Positions 17,160 to 26,218 of a stretch of DNA of 64,000 bases are shown here, piece after piece. The notes under the pieces were generated by a model that saw only the letters and a program-made list of their open reading frames with translations, did not search any database and was not told the DNA's origin. Positions within the stretch are counted from its first letter, which is position 1, and the number at the start of each line of letters is the position of its first letter. The translations under genes were made by a program, and so were the position numbers. The DNA is from Caballeronia sp. Lep1P3 (GTDB taxonomy: Bacteria; Pseudomonadota; Gammaproteobacteria; Burkholderiales; Burkholderiaceae): assembly GCF_022879595.1 (NCBI RefSeq), contig NZ_CP084265.1, positions 1,550,001 to 1,614,000 on the forward strand, written 5' to 3'.

Positions 17160-17204
17160 CCGGTGCTCCTTTTGCCTCTATTGCTTCACTTTGTGGTCTG
17201 CGCT

Positions 17205-17735
17205 TCAGGCCGCAGCCGCCATGCCAGGCTTCGCCGCGCCATCGAGCCGCAGGCCGAGAATGACGAGATCGCGCTCGACGCCATCGAGCATCGCGACGCG
17301 CGGCAGCGTCCCCCACGCCGTGAAGCCGAAGCTCGCGAAGAGCCGCATGCTCGGCTCGTTATGCCCGAACACGAAGCCGAGCACCGTATCGACATCGAGC
17401 GACGGCGCGCGGTCGATGGCTTCGCGCAGCAGCTTCTTGCCGAGACCCTTGCCGCGCGCGCGTTCGTCCAGATAGATGCTGACTTCGACGGTGCGCGCAT
17501 AGGCCGGGCGGCCATAGAAATCCGAAAAACTCAGCCACGCGATGACGTCGCCGCCCTCTTCCACGACCCACAAGGGCCGGGCGTGCGGGCCGTGCGAATG
17601 GAACCACGCGAGGCGGCTTTCGACGCTGACCGGATCGAGGTCCGCCGTCACCTGCCGCGAGGCGATCGTCGAGTTGTAGATGGCGACGATGGCGGGAAGA
17701 TCGTCGAGCGTGGCGTCGCGGTACGTGAGGCTCAT
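17205..17735 (-). CDS. GNAT acetyltransferase, phosphinothricin-acetyltransferase-like
   Basis: A 176-residue GNAT enzyme with the acetyl-CoA loop YLDERARGKGLGKKLLREAI and the family segment SFSDFYGRPAYARTVEVSIY seen in Pat/Bar-type N-acetyltransferases, which acetylate phosphinothricin, methionine sulfoximine or related amines. The true substrate is unknown. It lies between tatD and holB on the same strand with gaps of 45 and 19 bases, so it is probably co-transcribed. Confidence 0.85.
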   Translation of the reverse strand: MSLTYRDATLDDLPAIVAIYNSTIASRQVTADLDPVSVESRLAWFHSHGPHARPLWVVEEGGDVIAWLSFSDFYGRPAYARTVEVSIYLDERARGKGLGKKLLREAIDRAPSLDVDTVLGFVFGHNEPSMRLFASFGFTAWGTLPRVAMLDGVERDLVILGLRLDGAAKPGMAAAA

Positions 17736-17754
17736 AGGCGAATAGCGTGAGAGA

Positions 17755-18792
17755 TCAGGCGGTGAAAATCCCGCGATACGCGAGAAACAGTTCTTCGAAC
17801 ACGAGCCGCGCGTTCAGCGGATGGTTTTCCACCGCGCGCTGCCGCGTGACCGTCTTGATGCAGCGGGCGAGCGCGGCGGGATCGGCGCTTTGCGCGCAGC
17901 GCGCGAGCGCCTTGGACGCGCCGGGGAAATAGCGCGGCCGGCCGGCCGTGCGCTCCGCGAGCACGTCGTACAGCCAGCGCTGCAGCCAGCCGAGCACCAT
18001 CGGCACCGGCAGCTTCTGGAGGTTTTCTCCGCACGCGAAGGCATCGCAGTTCGGGCCGGCCGCGAGTTGCGCGAGCGCGAAATCGCGCAGCGCGCGGTTT
18101 TCGTCGCGGGCCAGCGCGAGCGCGGCGAGCGGCGCGCCGCCCGCTTCGGCGAGCAGGCCGGCGGCATCGTCGATACCTTGCGAGGCGAGCCACGCGCGCG
18201 CCGCGTCCGGCTCCGGCACGCTCATCGGCCACTGACGGCAGCGGCTGATGATGGTCGGCAAAAGCCGGTCGATGCGCGCCGACACCAGCAAGAAAACGAC
18301 GCCCGCAGGCGGTTCTTCGAGCGTCTTCAGAAGCGCGTTCGCCGCCGCGACATTGAGCGCCTCGGCCGGATACATCAGCACGACGCGCATGCCGCCGCGA
18401 TGCGAGCCGACGCCGCAGAAGTCCAACAGCGCGCGCACCTGCTCGATCTTGATTTCCTTGCTGGGCGCGCGGGTCTTCTTGCCTTCGCCGTCGTCGGATT
18501 TATCGGCGGATGGGTCGTCAGTACCGGCGACAGCCGCGAGCCCGGCTAACGCCTCGGGCAGCACCGCGCGGTAATCCGGATGATTGCCCTGCGAGAACCA
18601 CAGGCACGCCGGGCACGTCCCGCACGGCTCGCCATTCGCGGCGGGCTGCTCGCACAAAAGCCCCTGCGCGAGATGCTGCGCGAACTGCAGCTTGCCGATG
18701 CCCGCCTCTCCGTGCAGCAGGAGCGCGTGCGGCCAGTGCGCGCGCAGTTGCGCAATGCGTTGCCAATCGTCGGTTTGCCAGGGGTAGATCAT
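17755..18792 (-). CDS. holB: DNA polymerase III delta' subunit
   Basis: A 345-residue clamp-loader subunit. A P-loop-like segment HGEAGIGK is at 28-35. The four-cysteine zinc module is at C47, C57, C60 and C63. The SRC motif occurs in LPTIISRCRQWPM and is preceded by NALLKTLEEPPAGVVFLLVS. It acts in the gamma-complex that loads the beta clamp. Positioned after tmk (30-base gap) in the conserved mltG-tmk-holB order. Confidence 0.95.
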   Translation of the reverse strand: MIYPWQTDDWQRIAQLRAHWPHALLLHGEAGIGKLQFAQHLAQGLLCEQPAANGEPCGTCPACLWFSQGNHPDYRAVLPEALAGLAAVAGTDDPSADKSDDGEGKKTRAPSKEIKIEQVRALLDFCGVGSHRGGMRVVLMYPAEALNVAAANALLKTLEEPPAGVVFLLVSARIDRLLPTIISRCRQWPMSVPEPDAARAWLASQGIDDAAGLLAEAGGAPLAALALARDENRALRDFALAQLAAGPNCDAFACGENLQKLPVPMVLGWLQRWLYDVLAERTAGRPRYFPGASKALARCAQSADPAALARCIKTVTRQRAVENHPLNARLVFEELFLAYRGIFTA

Positions 18793-18822
18793 CGCTTCGG
18801 CGGTCGGTTTGGTCGGTCGGGA

Positions 18823-19443
18823 TCAGAGGCTTGCGATGACGTCGCCGAGCTGCTTGCGGATCGCGTCGATGGACTGCGAGGAATCCACGACGGCGAAGCG
18901 CTGCGGCGATTCCGCCGCGCGGCGCAGATACTCGGCGCGCGTGCGCTCGAAGAACGCCTGCGATTCGCTCTCGAACTTGTCGGGCGCGCGTGCGGACGAG
19001 CGGCGCTCGCTCGCGGTGTCCGTGGGAATGTCGAAGAGCACGGTCAGATCGGGCTGGAAACCGCCCTGCACCCAGCGCTCGAGCGCCTCCAGCTTGTCGC
19101 GCGGCAGGCCGCGCCCGCCGCCCTGATACGCGAAAGTGGCATCGGAGAAGCGGTCGGACAGCACCCAGTCGCCGCGCGCGAGCGCTGGCTCGATGACCTG
19201 CGCGAGATGCTCGCGGCGCGCGGCGAACATGAGGAGCGCTTCCGTCTCCAGATCCATCGGCTGATTCAGCAAAATGCCGCGCAGCGTTTCGCCGAGCGCG
19301 GTGCCGCCGGGTTCGCGCGTCATCACGACATGGCGGCCGCTCGCCGCGATCCGCGCTTCGAGCTGCTCGCGGAACCAGTCGAGATGCGTGGTCTTGCCCG
19401 CGCCGTCGATGCCTTCGAACGTGATGAACTTGCCCCGCGCCAT
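18823..19443 (-). CDS. tmk: Thymidylate kinase
   Basis: 206 residues. P-loop GIDGAGKT at 11-18, the [18 protein letters not shown] substrate motif, and a C-terminal lid region. It phosphorylates dTMP to dTDP. The start codon at 19443 abuts the mltG stop at 19444, so translation is probably coupled. Confidence 0.96.
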   Translation of the reverse strand: MARGKFITFEGIDGAGKTTHLDWFREQLEARIAASGRHVVMTREPGGTALGETLRGILLNQPMDLETEALLMFAARREHLAQVIEPALARGDWVLSDRFSDATFAYQGGGRGLPRDKLEALERWVQGGFQPDLTVLFDIPTDTASERRSSARAPDKFESESQAFFERTRAEYLRRAAESPQRFAVVDSSQSIDAIRKQLGDVIASL

Positions 19444-20454
19444 TCATTGACCCCGGATGTACTTGTCGACGGCCCTGTTGTGGTCGCCCAGATTGTCGGA
19501 AAAGAAGCTGCTGCCGTCGCCGCGCGCGACGAAATAGAGCGCGCTGCTCGCAGCCGGGTTCAGTGCGGCGTTGAGCGCGGCCACGCCGGGCAGCGCGATC
19601 GGCGTCGGCGGCAGGCCCATGCGCGTGTAGGTATTGTACGGAGTGTCGGTTTGCAGGTCTTTTTTCTTCAGATGACCGTCGTAGGCGGGGCCTAACCCGT
19701 AGATCACGCTCGGATCGGTCTGCAGCGGCATGCCGATGCGCAGCCGGTTGGCAAACACCGCGGCCACGAGGGGCCGGTCGGATGCGCGCCCCGTTTCCTT
19801 CTCGACGATCGACGCCATGATGAGCGCGTCGTAAGGCGTCTTGTAAGGCAGGTTCGGCGCGCGCGTCGCCCAGGCTTCGGCGAGGCGCTTTTGCATCGTG
19901 CGATACGCGCGCTTGTAGACGGTGAGATCGCTCGTGCCCTTGTCGAAGAGATACGTGTCCGGGAAGAAGAGGCCTTCCGCGCACGCCTTGTCCACTTCGC
20001 TCGCGCCGATGGCCCGCAGCAGGTCGACATCGCTCATGCCGGCCGTGTCGTGCGCGAGCGCGGGATTGCCGTCCAGTTCGCTGCGCATTTTCTGCAGCGT
20101 CCAGCCTTCGATGACGGTCGCGACATATTCGTTCACGTCGCCGCGCGCGATCTTTTGCAGCACTTCGTAAGGCGTAATGCCGCTCTTGAATGCGTAATTG
20201 CCGGATTTCAGTTGCGCGGACAGGCCGAGCGCGCGGGTCATCAGCACGAAAAGCTCCGGCTCGACGGGCACGCCGCCGCGAATCAATTGCGCGCTCACGC
20301 TGCGCAGGCTGCTGTGAGGCTTGATGGTGACGTCGAGTTCGGCGGGCGACAAGGTCATCGGACGATTGGCCCAGTAATAGACGCCGCCCGCGACGGCCAC
20401 GGCAAGCATCGCGGCGAACACCGCCGCCACGACGCATTTCTTCAGAAAGGACAT
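19444..20454 (-). CDS. mltG: Endolytic peptidoglycan transglycosylase MltG
   Basis: A 336-residue YceG/MltG protein. A single N-terminal TM anchor (about 7-28), a LysM-like region and the catalytic domain with the VEKETG motif (catalytic Glu), LQTDPSVIYGLG, DTPYNTYTRMGLPPTPI and a terminal AVDKYIRGQ. It cleaves nascent glycan strands at the inner membrane and so sets their length. I used the ATG at 20454; the longer frame to 20784 runs into the ygfZ coding region. An AT-rich TATTAT at 20482-20487 (minus) may be its -10. First gene of the tmk-holB run. Confidence 0.94.
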   Translation of the reverse strand: MSFLKKCVVAAVFAAMLAVAVAGGVYYWANRPMTLSPAELDVTIKPHSSLRSVSAQLIRGGVPVEPELFVLMTRALGLSAQLKSGNYAFKSGITPYEVLQKIARGDVNEYVATVIEGWTLQKMRSELDGNPALAHDTAGMSDVDLLRAIGASEVDKACAEGLFFPDTYLFDKGTSDLTVYKRAYRTMQKRLAEAWATRAPNLPYKTPYDALIMASIVEKETGRASDRPLVAAVFANRLRIGMPLQTDPSVIYGLGPAYDGHLKKKDLQTDTPYNTYTRMGLPPTPIALPGVAALNAALNPAASSALYFVARGDGSSFFSDNLGDHNRAVDKYIRGQ

Positions 20455-20524
20455 GCGAAACACGCTCGAGATAAGACCAATATAATAACTTGCCCGTCTG
20501 TGCCGGCGCGGGATTGGCCGGCAC

Positions 20525-20602
20525 CGTTTGCATCGACCGTTTGCATCGACCGTTTGCATGTCCCTTCGCACCGATGCTTTGCATCGACACCTCGCATCGA
20601 CA
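20525..20602. repeat. 13-bp tandem repeat, six units, in the ygfZ leader
   Basis: Consecutive 13-bp units of the form CGTTTGCATCGAC. The first two are identical, units 3, 5 and 6 are close, and unit 4 is degenerate. They fill the space right up to the ygfZ start (20615) in the divergent mltG-ygfZ region. The GCATCGAC core recurs at 20530, 20543, 20581 and 20594, in register. Confidence 0.85.
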
Positions 20603-20614
20603 CTTCGCGACCTC

Positions 20615-21601
20615 ATGAATTCCCAGACCACTTCCCTCGCCGCCGCCGATTTCGAAGCCGTCCGGACCGCGGGCGTCCACATTCCGCTCACGCAGTTCGG
20701 CGTGATCGACGTCAGGGGCGAAGACGCCGCTGCGTTCCTGCACAACCAGATCACCAACGACGTCCAGCATCTCGACGCCTCCACCGCGCGTCTCGCGGGC
20801 TACTGTTCGCCCAAGGGCCGCCTGCTCGCTTCGTTTCTGATGTGGCGCACGGCCGACGCGGTGCGTCTTCTGATTCCGCATGACGTTCAGGCGCCCGTGC
20901 AGAAGCGCCTGTCGATGTTCGTGCTGCGCGCAAAGGCGAAGCTCGCGGACGCCTCGCCGGAAGTCGCCGCCGTCGGCTTTGCGGGCGACGTGCGCGCCGC
21001 GCTCTCCGGCATCTTCGACGCACTGCCCGATGGCGTGCACGTCAAGGTCGAAGGTCCGCATGGCGCGCTGATCCGCGTGCCGGATTCGGCGAACCGTCCG
21101 CGCTTTCTGTGGGTCGGCCCGAAAGCGGACATCGAGGCGCAATTGCCGAGGCTCGACGAAAAGCTCCACCGCGGGAGCGCCGAACTGTGGGACTGGCTCG
21201 ACATTCACGCGGGCGAGCCGCGCATCACGCAAGCGACGGTCGAGCAGTTCGTCCCGCAGATGGTCAATTTCGACGTGCTCGGCGGCGTGAACTTCAAGAA
21301 GGGCTGCTATCCGGGACAGGAAGTGGTCGCGCGCAGCCAGTATCGCGGCACGATCAAGCGGCGCACCGCGCTCGCGCACGGCGAGGCGGCCACGCCCGGC
21401 GCGGAGCTTTTCCATTCCGACGATCCCGGCCAGCCGTGCGGGATGGTCGTGAACGCGGCCCCCGCCGAGCGCGGCGGCGTGGATTGCCTCGTCGAAATCA
21501 AGCTCGCGGCGCTCGACAACGGCGCGGTGCACGTCGGTTCCGCCGATGGCCCGCGCCTCGAATTCCTGCCGCTGCCCTACGCGTTTCCCGCCGACGCCTG
21601 A
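20615..21601 (+). CDS. ygfZ: YgfZ/GcvT-like folate-binding protein
   Basis: A 328-residue tetrahydrofolate-dependent factor for maintenance of certain Fe-S enzymes such as MiaB. It has the N-terminal AFLHNQITNDV segment and the diagnostic motif FKKGCYPGQEVVARSQYRG with its conserved Cys. I start at the ATG at 20615 because the upstream frame to 20528 is made only of the tandem repeat. Six bases separate it from the NRDE gene downstream. Confidence 0.92.
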   Translation: MNSQTTSLAAADFEAVRTAGVHIPLTQFGVIDVRGEDAAAFLHNQITNDVQHLDASTARLAGYCSPKGRLLASFLMWRTADAVRLLIPHDVQAPVQKRLSMFVLRAKAKLADASPEVAAVGFAGDVRAALSGIFDALPDGVHVKVEGPHGALIRVPDSANRPRFLWVGPKADIEAQLPRLDEKLHRGSAELWDWLDIHAGEPRITQATVEQFVPQMVNFDVLGGVNFKKGCYPGQEVVARSQYRGTIKRRTALAHGEAATPGAELFHSDDPGQPCGMVVNAAPAERGGVDCLVEIKLAALDNGAVHVGSADGPRLEFLPLPYAFPADA

Positions 21602-21607
21602 GCGATC

Positions 21608-22438
21608 ATGTGCCTCATCGTCTTCGACTGGCAGCCGGACGCACAATCCGACGCGGGTGTGCACGACGGCCGCGCGCTGCTGACGCTTTCTGCGAACCGC
21701 GACGAGTTCTTTCGCCGCGACGCCGACCCGATGCACTGGTGGACCGACGCGCCCGGCGTGCTGGCGGGCCGCGATCTGGCGGGCGGCGGTACGTGGCTCG
21801 GCGTGAGCCGCGACGGGCGCTTCGCCGCGCTCACGAACTATCGCGCGCCCGCCGACATGCGCGCCGATGCGCCCACGCGCGGCACGCTCGTGAGCGGCTA
21901 TCTCGCCGGCGAGCGGATCGCGCCGCTCGATTATCTGCGGCGCGTGGCGGAAAACGGGCATCGCTACAACGGCTTCAACCTGCTGTGCGGCGACTTCACG
22001 CGGCGCGAACTCGGCTGGTACGGAAATCGCGCCGACGCGCCGCCCGCATTGCTCGACGCAGGCGTGCACGGCTTGTCGAACAGCCTGCTCAATACGCCGT
22101 GGCCGAAGCTCGTCGCGCAGCGCGACGCGCTCGCCGATCTCATCCACGCCCGCGAGCATCCGCCGCTCGACGTGCTGATCGACACGCTGCGCGATCCGCG
22201 CATGGCCGACGACGCGTCGCTGCCGTCCACCGGCATTTCCGTCGAGCGGGAGCGCGTGCTATCGGCGGCGTTCATCGAGACGCCGGAATACGGCACGCGC
22301 AGCACGACCGCACTACGCGTCGCGCCGCGCGCGTCGGGTCTTGCGCTCGACATCAAGGAGCGCAGCGACGACGACGGCTCGCATCGCATCGTGCGGCCGG
22401 GGCGCTTCGAGCGGGCGTTCGCGTTCGATATCGCCTGA
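21608..22438 (+). CDS. NRDE-family protein (TANGO2 type)
   Basis: 276 residues starting MCLIVFDW. The Cys2 is the presumed N-terminal nucleophile, and the family motif SANRDEFF is near 28-35. It has the conserved GRDLAGGGTWLGVSRDGRFAALTNYR block. The eukaryotic homologue TANGO2 has been linked to haem or lipid handling; the bacterial role is unknown. Probably co-transcribed with ygfZ. Confidence 0.9.
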   Translation: MCLIVFDWQPDAQSDAGVHDGRALLTLSANRDEFFRRDADPMHWWTDAPGVLAGRDLAGGGTWLGVSRDGRFAALTNYRAPADMRADAPTRGTLVSGYLAGERIAPLDYLRRVAENGHRYNGFNLLCGDFTRRELGWYGNRADAPPALLDAGVHGLSNSLLNTPWPKLVAQRDALADLIHAREHPPLDVLIDTLRDPRMADDASLPSTGISVERERVLSAAFIETPEYGTRSTTALRVAPRASGLALDIKERSDDDGSHRIVRPGRFERAFAFDIA

Positions 22439-22456
22439 GTCGGGACCGGGCAAGCG

Positions 22457-23413
22457 TCAGCTCGCGAGCGCCGCCCGCAACGCCCTCACCGCGTCTTCAT
22501 GCGCGCGCGCCACTTCCGGCACGAATCCGCCCATTTTGAAGAACTCGTGGATCATGCCTTCGTAGCGCGCGAGCGTGACCGGCACGCCCGCGTGCTCGAG
22601 CTTCGCGGCATACGCGAGGTCTTCGTCGTAGAGCGGATCGTGATCCGCCGCCGCGATCCACACGGGCGCGACGCCTGCGAAATCCGGCTGGCCGCCCGCC
22701 GCATCGAGCGGGGCGAAGCGCCAGTCGTCGCGATCGCGGTCATCGCGCAGATATTGCGCGAAGAACCACTGGATCGTCTCGCCCGAGAGCAGATAGCCTT
22801 GCGCGAGCCGCGCATGCGATTCGCTCGCCTGATGCGCGCTCGTGCCGGGATAGATCAGGAGTTGCAGCCGCAGCGCGATGCCCGCGTCGCGCGCAAGGAC
22901 CGCGCAGACGGTGGCGAGCGTGCCGCCCGCGCTGTCGCCGCCGATCGCGAGCCGCGCAGCATCGATGCCGAGCGTCGGCGCTTCGCGCGCGAGCCATTGC
23001 AGCGCGTCGAAGGCATCGTTCACGGCAACCGGAAACTTGTGTTCGGGCGCGAGTCGGTAATCGACCGATACGACCGCGCAAGCCGCGTCATGCGCGAACT
23101 TGCGGCAGAGCGCATCGTGCGTCTCGATACTGCCGACCGTGAAGCCGCCGCCATGCAGATAGAGCAGCGCGGCGGCAGGCTCGGCCCAGTTCGGCGTGAC
23201 CGGATGATAGACGCGCACGCCGATTTCGAAGCCATCGCGCGTGGGAATGCGCAAGTCTTCCACGGCATGCATCGGCAGCGGCGCGATATCGAGGATCGGC
23301 GCGCTCATCGCGTAGGCGGCGCGCGCCTGTTGCGGCGTCAGCGTGTGATACGGCGGGCGGTTCGCGCGCGCGACCATCTCAAGGATTTGCGCGATTTTTG
23401 GATTGAGCGGCAT
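22457..23413 (-). CDS. Alpha/beta hydrolase, hormone-sensitive-lipase family
   Basis: A 318-residue esterase. It has the oxyanion-hole motif YLHGGGFTVGS, nucleophile elbow GGDSAGGTLA, Asp in DPLYDEDLAYAAKL and His in EGMIHEFFKMGG. The family hydrolyses short to medium acyl esters. The start at 23413 has only a weak ribosome site; the frame extends further upstream but overlaps the SDR gene. It is the last gene of the leftward catabolic cluster. Confidence 0.88.
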   Translation of the reverse strand: MPLNPKIAQILEMVARANRPPYHTLTPQQARAAYAMSAPILDIAPLPMHAVEDLRIPTRDGFEIGVRVYHPVTPNWAEPAAALLYLHGGGFTVGSIETHDALCRKFAHDAACAVVSVDYRLAPEHKFPVAVNDAFDALQWLAREAPTLGIDAARLAIGGDSAGGTLATVCAVLARDAGIALRLQLLIYPGTSAHQASESHARLAQGYLLSGETIQWFFAQYLRDDRDRDDWRFAPLDAAGGQPDFAGVAPVWIAAADHDPLYDEDLAYAAKLEHAGVPVTLARYEGMIHEFFKMGGFVPEVARAHEDAVRALRAALAS

Positions 23414-23463
23414 CGAGGAAGCAGGCAGCGAGGCAGAAGGGTCACGATAATGCCACGAAGCCT

Positions 23464-24321
23464 TCAGCCACGGTGTTTGAGCGACATCGGATCGGTCGGG
23501 TTGCGCAGTTGCGCGATGTCGTCGAGCCGAAGGTGAACGGACGGCATGATGTTCGGATGCGTGATGACGTAGAAACGGCCCTCGCGCACGGCATCGAACG
23601 TCATGTCGGCGACGTCGCGCGCGGACAGCCGCCCGCCTTCGACGGCCCGCGCGAGTTGCCTCGCCGCCATCTTCTGCGAAGCCGTGAGCGGCGCATCGTT
23701 GGCGAGCGCGCCGGGACGCGAGCGCTCGGCATCGGCGATGCCGGTCGGCACGAACGCCGGGCACAGCAGCGACACGCCGATGGACGCGCCCGCGAGCCGC
23801 AAGTCGTGATACAGCGTCTCCGTGATCGCGACGACCGCATGCTTCGATGCGTTGTAGACGCCCATCGCGGGCGCGGCGAGCAGGCCCGCCACAGACGCCG
23901 TGTTGACGATATGCGCGGGTTCGCTTTGCTTGAGCATGATCGGCGTGAAGGCGCGCAAGCCGTTGACCACGCCCATCACGTTCACGCCGAATACCCATTG
24001 CCAGTCTTGCGCGCTGTTCTCCCACACGAAGCCGCCCGCGCCGACGCCCGCGTTGTTGAAGAGCAGATGCACGGCGCCGAACGCATCGAGCGTGGCGAGC
24101 GCGAGCGCATCGACCTGGCTTGCGTCGGATACGTCGGTCGGCACGGCGAGCGCTTCGGCGCCCTGTGTGCGTGCTGCATCGACGGTGGCGGCGAGCGCGG
24201 CGGCGTCGACATCGGCGAGCACGAGCTTCATGCGGAGCGACGCGCCTTTGAACGCGAATTCGCGGCCAAAGCCGCTGCCCGCGCCGGTGATGACGGCGAC
24301 CTTGCCCTCGAAACGATCCAC
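23464..24321 (-). CDS. Short-chain dehydrogenase/reductase
   Basis: A 285-residue classical SDR. Cofactor motif VITGAGSGFG near residue 9-18, acidic residue in VLADVD (suggesting NAD preference), NNAGVGAGG, and the catalytic set with Ser in NTASVAG and YNASK. I start at GTG 24321, giving DRFEGKVAVITGAG right after the start with AAGGAG 7 bases upstream; no ATG fits. Likely oxidises or reduces a hydroxyacyl or alcohol intermediate of the cluster. Confidence 0.9.
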   Translation of the reverse strand: MDRFEGKVAVITGAGSGFGREFAFKGASLRMKLVLADVDAAALAATVDAARTQGAEALAVPTDVSDASQVDALALATLDAFGAVHLLFNNAGVGAGGFVWENSAQDWQWVFGVNVMGVVNGLRAFTPIMLKQSEPAHIVNTASVAGLLAAPAMGVYNASKHAVVAITETLYHDLRLAGASIGVSLLCPAFVPTGIADAERSRPGALANDAPLTASQKMAARQLARAVEGGRLSARDVADMTFDAVREGRFYVITHPNIMPSVHLRLDDIAQLRNPTDPMSLKHRG

Positions 24322-24347
24322 GCGATTCTCCTTCTTGCGTCTTGCGC

Positions 24348-25352
24348 TCAGACGAGCTTCACGAGCTGCTTGCCGAAGTTCTTTCCGCGCAAGAGGCCGA
24401 GGAACGCTTGCGGCGCGTTTTCGATGCCCTGCGCGATGCTCTCGCGATACTTGAGCTTGCCGCTCGCGATGCCTTCGCCGAGTTCCTTCAGCGCGCGCGG
24501 CCACACGTCCATGTGTTCGCTGACGATGAAGCCTTGTACTTTGAGGCGCTGAGAGAGAATGAGCGCGGGCGCTTTCATCGGCAGCGGCTTGCCGTCGTAG
24601 CCCGAAATCATCCCGCATACCGCGATGCGCCCGAACGCGTTCATGCGCGCGAACACCGCATCGAGCACTTCGCCGCCCACGTTCTCGAAGTAGCCATCGA
24701 CGCCGTCCGGCACGGCGGCCTTGAGATCGTCGTAAAGTCTGCCGGCTTTATAGTCAACGCACGCGTCGAAGCCGAGCGTCTCGACGACATAGCGGCACTT
24801 CTCCTCGCCACCCGCGATGCCGACTGCGCGGCATCCCGCCGCCTTCGCGAGTTGCCCGACGACGCTGCCGACCGCGCCGCTCGCCGCCGACACGACCACC
24901 GTCTCGCCCGCTTTCGGCTCGATGATGCCGTTGAGCCCGTACCACGCGGTCACGCCCGGCATGCCGGCCGCGCCGAGATACGCGGAAAGCGGCACATGCG
25001 TCGTATCGACGACGCGCAGGCCACTGCCGTCCGACGTGCCGTATTCCTGCCAGCCGAACATGCCGACCACCCGATCGCCCGCTTTGAACGCCGGATTGCG
25101 CGACTCGATCACTTCGCCCGCGGTGCCGCCGATCATCACTTCGTCGAGCGGCTGCGGCGGCGCGTAGGACTTCGTGTCGTTCATGCGTCCGCGCATGTAG
25201 GGATCGAGCGAGAGAAAGTGGTTGCGCACGCGCACCTGGCCGTCTTCGAGCGGCGGCAGCGGCGTCTCCACGAGCCTGAAGTTGTCGACCGACGCCTCGC
25301 TTTGCGGACGCGAAACGAGCAGCACCTGACGATTCATCCGTGCGTCTGCCAT
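24348..25352 (-). CDS. NADP-dependent 2-alkenal/curcumin-type reductase (MDR family)
   Basis: A 334-residue zinc-free medium-chain reductase of the CurA/YncB/leukotriene-B4 dehydrogenase group. Landmarks are FLSLDPYMRGRM, GMPGVTAWYGL, the nucleotide fold VVVSAASGAVGSVVGQLAK, YFENVGGEVLDAV and MISGYDG. It reduces double bonds conjugated to carbonyls. 27 bases separate it from the SDR. Confidence 0.92.
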   Translation of the reverse strand: MADARMNRQVLLVSRPQSEASVDNFRLVETPLPPLEDGQVRVRNHFLSLDPYMRGRMNDTKSYAPPQPLDEVMIGGTAGEVIESRNPAFKAGDRVVGMFGWQEYGTSDGSGLRVVDTTHVPLSAYLGAAGMPGVTAWYGLNGIIEPKAGETVVVSAASGAVGSVVGQLAKAAGCRAVGIAGGEEKCRYVVETLGFDACVDYKAGRLYDDLKAAVPDGVDGYFENVGGEVLDAVFARMNAFGRIAVCGMISGYDGKPLPMKAPALILSQRLKVQGFIVSEHMDVWPRALKELGEGIASGKLKYRESIAQGIENAPQAFLGLLRGKNFGKQLVKLV

Positions 25353-25379
25353 ACGATTTCTCCTTGCTTGCGAAAGATG

Positions 25380-25871
25380 TCAGGCGTCGCTCGGGCCGGG
25401 CGTGGCCGCCGGATCGGAGCGCAGCTTCTGGCGCACGACATCGCGCCCGACCGCGAGCCGCTTCATGTACTTGAACGTGCCGAGCGCCTTCGCGACGAAG
25501 TGCCCTTCGCTGTCGCGAATCTCGCCTTCGCAATAGGCCATCGTGGTCGAGCGGTGCAGCACGCGCCCATAGCCGCGCAATTCGCCGCGCCCCGGCTGCA
25601 TGAAGTTCACTTTCATCTCGACGGTGACGACGCCCACGCCATCGCCCGCCAGACTGCGCGCCGCGATGGCGAGCGCGGCGTCGAGCAGCGTCATCGTCAC
25701 GCCGCCATGCGCGATGCCCCACGTATTCATGTGCGATTCGCCAAGCGGCAGGCGCACTTCGCCTTCGCCGTCGACGGCCTTCACGAGCTGCACGCCGAGC
25801 GCGTCGATAAAGGGGCTTTCGATCGCGACGCCGTTGCCGGCCTTCTTCTGCGTATCGGTCATATCGGTCAT
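25380..25871 (-). CDS. PaaI-type hotdog thioesterase
   Basis: A 163-residue hotdog-fold acyl-CoA thioesterase. The conserved core is NTWGIAHGGVTMTLLDAALAIA, with HGG and the downstream acid, then VTVEMKVNFMQPGRG. I start at ATG 25871; it overlaps the TGA region of the preceding Dabb gene closely, suggesting coupling. The frame to 25898 lies inside that gene. May release CoA from dead-end intermediates of the pathway. Confidence 0.85.
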   Translation of the reverse strand: MTDMTDTQKKAGNGVAIESPFIDALGVQLVKAVDGEGEVRLPLGESHMNTWGIAHGGVTMTLLDAALAIAARSLAGDGVGVVTVEMKVNFMQPGRGELRGYGRVLHRSTTMAYCEGEIRDSEGHFVAKALGTFKYMKRLAVGRDVVRQKLRSDPAATPGPSDA

Positions 25872-25876
25872 GGCGC

Positions 25877-26179
25877 TCACACTTCGTAATCGACGCACTG
25901 GCGCGCTTCGCGGACCGCGGCCACGAAGTCCTTCAACGCGAGATGCTTCGGATGCACCTGATACGCGTCGAGCGATGCCTTGTCGTCGAAATCGGAGACG
26001 AGCACGACGTCATACGTGCAATCGAAACCCGGTTGCGCCGTGCCGACTTCGAAGTGCCCTTGCCCCTTGACGATGCTGCGGCACGTTTCGAGCTTCGCCT
26101 TCAGCTTTTGCGCGTTCTCCGCGCGATGTGCGCCCTCGGCGAAGTCCTTCAGTTTCCACATGACGATGTGACGTAGCAC
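25877..26179 (-). CDS. Dabb-family (stress-responsive A/B barrel) protein
   Basis: A 100-residue dimeric alpha/beta-barrel domain protein beginning with GTG at 26179 (LRHIVMWKLKD), preceded by AAGGGAG. The signature block GFDCTYDVVLVSDFDDKASLDAYQ is typical. Members include enzymes and stress proteins; the role here is unknown. Confidence 0.88.
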   Translation of the reverse strand: MLRHIVMWKLKDFAEGAHRAENAQKLKAKLETCRSIVKGQGHFEVGTAQPGFDCTYDVVLVSDFDDKASLDAYQVHPKHLALKDFVAAVREARQCVDYEV

Positions 26180-26218
26180 GGCGACTCCCTTGTTCGATGA
26201 AGCCGCAAGCGTAGCAAA

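Noticed and set aside
20525..20602. Possible CRISPR array
   Set aside because: Units are 13 bp, directly abutting and without spacers, and no cas genes are present. The same applies to the 11-bp array at 8560.
18518..22159. A 1213-residue minus-strand frame spanning ygfZ, mltG and tmk
   Set aside because: Out of frame with four secure genes, low-complexity composition and no start signal.
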